Part shown: positions 5,374-6,879 of the stretch, piece after piece
Layout of the letters: the number at the start of each line of letters is the position of its first letter
Position numbering within the stretch: position 1 is the first letter of the stretch
Source of the DNA: Lachnospiraceae bacterium UBA1066
GTDB taxonomy: Bacteria; Bacillota; Clostridia; Lachnospirales; Lachnospiraceae
NCBI GenBank assembly: GCA_002316215.1
Contig: DCDB01000285.1
Location: 1-6,879, forward strand
Direction: 5' to 3'
Length of the DNA: 6,879 bases
Made by a program: the position numbers and the translations under genes
The notes under the pieces: generated by a model
Databases searched by the model: none
Seen by the model: only the letters and a program-made list of their open reading frames with translations
Told to the model about the DNA's origin: nothing

Positions 5374-6879
5374 ATGACAAAAAAAGAATTTCTCAGATTT
5401 TACAGCCGTTTCTTAAGCGGGCTCAAAGGGCGCTTTATCTTCTCTGTCTTCATGTCGCTCATCAGCATTTTATTTACATTTCTCATTCCCCAGGCCATCC
5501 GTTTCACGGCGGACAGCGTCATCGGGAATACGGAGGCCGCCCTGCCCTCTTTTCTGTCTCCTCTTAAGGCTCTGACGGATCATACGCTTCCTTCTTTTAA
5601 GCGGCTTCTTTTGAGCGGGACGCTGATTCTCATCTGCGCCGCCCTCGCGGGCCTTACGCAGTATTTTTCCAAAACGGCGATTGCCGCCTGCGCCGAAGGC
5701 TTTACAAAAAATCTCCGGGATACGCTTATGCGCCACATCCTGCATCTGCCTTTTTCCTGGCACAGCAGGACGCAGACCGGCGACATTATCCAGCGCTGCA
5801 CCTCCGACGTCGAGACCGTGCGGGAGTTCATTTCCAAACAGCTTCTGGAGGTCATCCGTATCCTGCTGCTGATCCTGACGGCTGTCATTATCATGTTCAC
5901 GATGAATGTGCCGCTGGCCCTGATCAGTTTTGCCTTCATTCCGGTCATCATCCTTTATTCCCTCATTTTCCATATCCGGATTTCCGGCCAGTTCCGGAAA
6001 GCGGATGAGGCGGAGGGGGAGCTTATGGTTGCGGTTCAGGAAAACCTGACCGGCATCCAGATTGTCCACGCTTTCGGCATGGAAAAACGCGAGAAGGAAC
6101 GGTTCACGGAAAAAATCGAGGCCTATGCCTCCAAATGGATCGACATGGGCACGACCCTCGGCATTTACTGGGGCGTGGGCGACCTTTCGAGCTGCCTCGA
6201 ACTTCTGGCCGTCGTCTGCGCGGGCTCATTTTTCGCGGCCACCGGCACCCTGACCATCGGCGAATTCCTGGCATTTATCGCCTACACCCAGAATCTGACC
6301 GGCCCGGTCCGGAGTCTCGGCCGCACGCTGTCGGAGTTTTCAAAATCCACCGTTTCCGTGGAACGGCTTTCCGAGGTCTTAAACGCGGAGGAAGAGCCGG
6401 AGGAGCCGAATGCCCTGAAACCGGATCTTTCCGGCGACATCGTATTTTCGCACGTCACTTTTTCCTATGGGGAAAATGAAATTCTGCATGACCTTTCATT
6501 TACGGTGAAAAAGGGAACCGTCTTCGGCATCCTGGGGGCAACGGGCTCGGGAAAATCGACGCTGGTAAGCCTTTTGAACCGTCTCTATCCTCTGCCCCGC
6601 GAAAATGGCAGCATTTCCATCGGCGGCGTCGATATCCGCGGCATCGACCGCACGTATCTGCGCCGGAATATCGGCCTGGTGCTGCAGGAGCCCTACCTGT
6701 TTTTCGGCACCATCGCCGAGAACATCGCCTACGGCAAGCCCGACGCCACGCGCGAGGAGATCGTGGCCGCCGCGCGCGCCGCCCACGCGCACGAGTTCAT
6801 CCTGCGGCTGCCGCAGGGCTACGACTCGCTGGTGGGCGAGCGCGGCCAGGGCTTGTCGGGCGGCGAGCGCCAGCGCATC
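5374..6879 (+). CDS. ABC exporter half-transporter (membrane plus ATPase), 3' end outside the window
   Basis: The first 502 residues of a type I ABC exporter with fused membrane and nucleotide-binding domains (MsbA/LmrA/MdlB-like), normally about 580-600 residues. The membrane domain spans about 1-320, with segments near 20-40, 77-97, 157-176, 178-200, 268-288 and 292-308. An intracellular-loop motif, HLPFSWHSRTQTGDIIQRCTSDVETVR, lies at 124-150, and a second, VQENLTGIQIVHAF, at 221-234. In the ATPase domain, Y365 is the probable A-loop residue, Walker A is GATGSGKST (388-396), the Q-loop glutamine is Q438, the x-loop is VGERGQG (487-493) and the signature is LSGGE (494-498). The window ends before Walker B. 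Such genes usually come in heterodimer pairs, so a partner downstream is likely. Substrate is unknown; drugs, lipids or peptides are all possible. GC content rises steeply from about residue 430 on. Confidence 0.95.
   Translation, partial: MTKKEFLRFYSRFLSGLKGRFIFSVFMSLISILFTFLIPQAIRFTADSVIGNTEAALPSFLSPLKALTDHTLPSFKRLLLSGTLILICAALAGLTQYFSKTAIAACAEGFTKNLRDTLMRHILHLPFSWHSRTQTGDIIQRCTSDVETVREFISKQLLEVIRILLLILTAVIIMFTMNVPLALISFAFIPVIILYSLIFHIRISGQFRKADEAEGELMVAVQENLTGIQIVHAFGMEKREKERFTEKIEAYASKWIDMGTTLGIYWGVGDLSSCLELLAVVCAGSFFAATGTLTIGEFLAFIAYTQNLTGPVRSLGRTLSEFSKSTVSVERLSEVLNAEEEPEEPNALKPDLSGDIVFSHVTFSYGENEILHDLSFTVKKGTVFGILGATGSGKSTLVSLLNRLYPLPRENGSISIGGVDIRGIDRTYLRRNIGLVLQEPYLFFGTIAENIAYGKPDATREEIVAAARAAHAHEFILRLPQGYDSLVGERGQGLSGGERQRI

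Noticed and set aside
5470..6069. A 199-codon minus-strand gene
   Set aside because: It lies entirely antisense to the well-supported ABC exporter gene and has a low-complexity, charge-rich translation typical of a shadow frame.

Overview
The window looks like chromosomal DNA of a gut-type Firmicute, most likely a Lachnospiraceae member (Clostridia). This rests on a DUF3877-like protein, on a clostripain-family (C11) peptidase with a glycine-rich membrane-anchored N-terminus, on strong purine-rich Shine-Dalgarno (SD) sites, and on roughly 50% GC with AT-rich gaps between genes. The species assignment is inference; no RNA marker gene is present.

Layout. Positions 1-294 hold a tandem array of about 75-bp units, each carrying a 10-bp inverted repeat (TTACCCGTAA / TTACGGGTAA) around a smaller inner palindrome. 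The array probably continues upstream of the window. Between it and the first gene (about 295-485) is a minus-strand reading frame that looks protein-like but runs into the repeats, probably a relic. Next comes a two-gene unit: a DUF3877-like soluble protein (515-1204), apparently driven by an extended -10 promoter placed for a leaderless message, and a small DUF4190-like membrane protein (1217-1513). A type II toxin-antitoxin pair follows: a Phd/YefM-type antitoxin (1632-1844) overlapping a PIN-domain toxin by 4 nt (1841-2251). In front of it is a candidate operator made of two ATGTACAT palindromes exactly 21 bp apart. A large C11 cysteine peptidase (2387-5185) follows from its own promoter. 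A strong intrinsic terminator (5332-5363) abuts the ribosome binding site of an ABC exporter half-transporter (5374 onward), which the window edge cuts off before Walker B.

How they work together. The pieces look like independent transcription units, all on the plus strand, rather than one pathway. The antitoxin-toxin pair is the clearest functional unit. The DUF3877/DUF4190 pair is probably co-transcribed. The exporter probably has a partner subunit downstream, outside the window.

Most unusual signals: the hairpin-bearing tandem array with a 37-nt exact duplication three units apart; the paired TGTACA operator, with a related sequence at the peptidase promoter; the terminator touching the exporter's SD; and a steep GC rise (about 47% to over 70%) inside the exporter gene. 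I see no CRISPR array, complete insertion sequence, tRNA or rRNA, and no clear case for a wholly new system.
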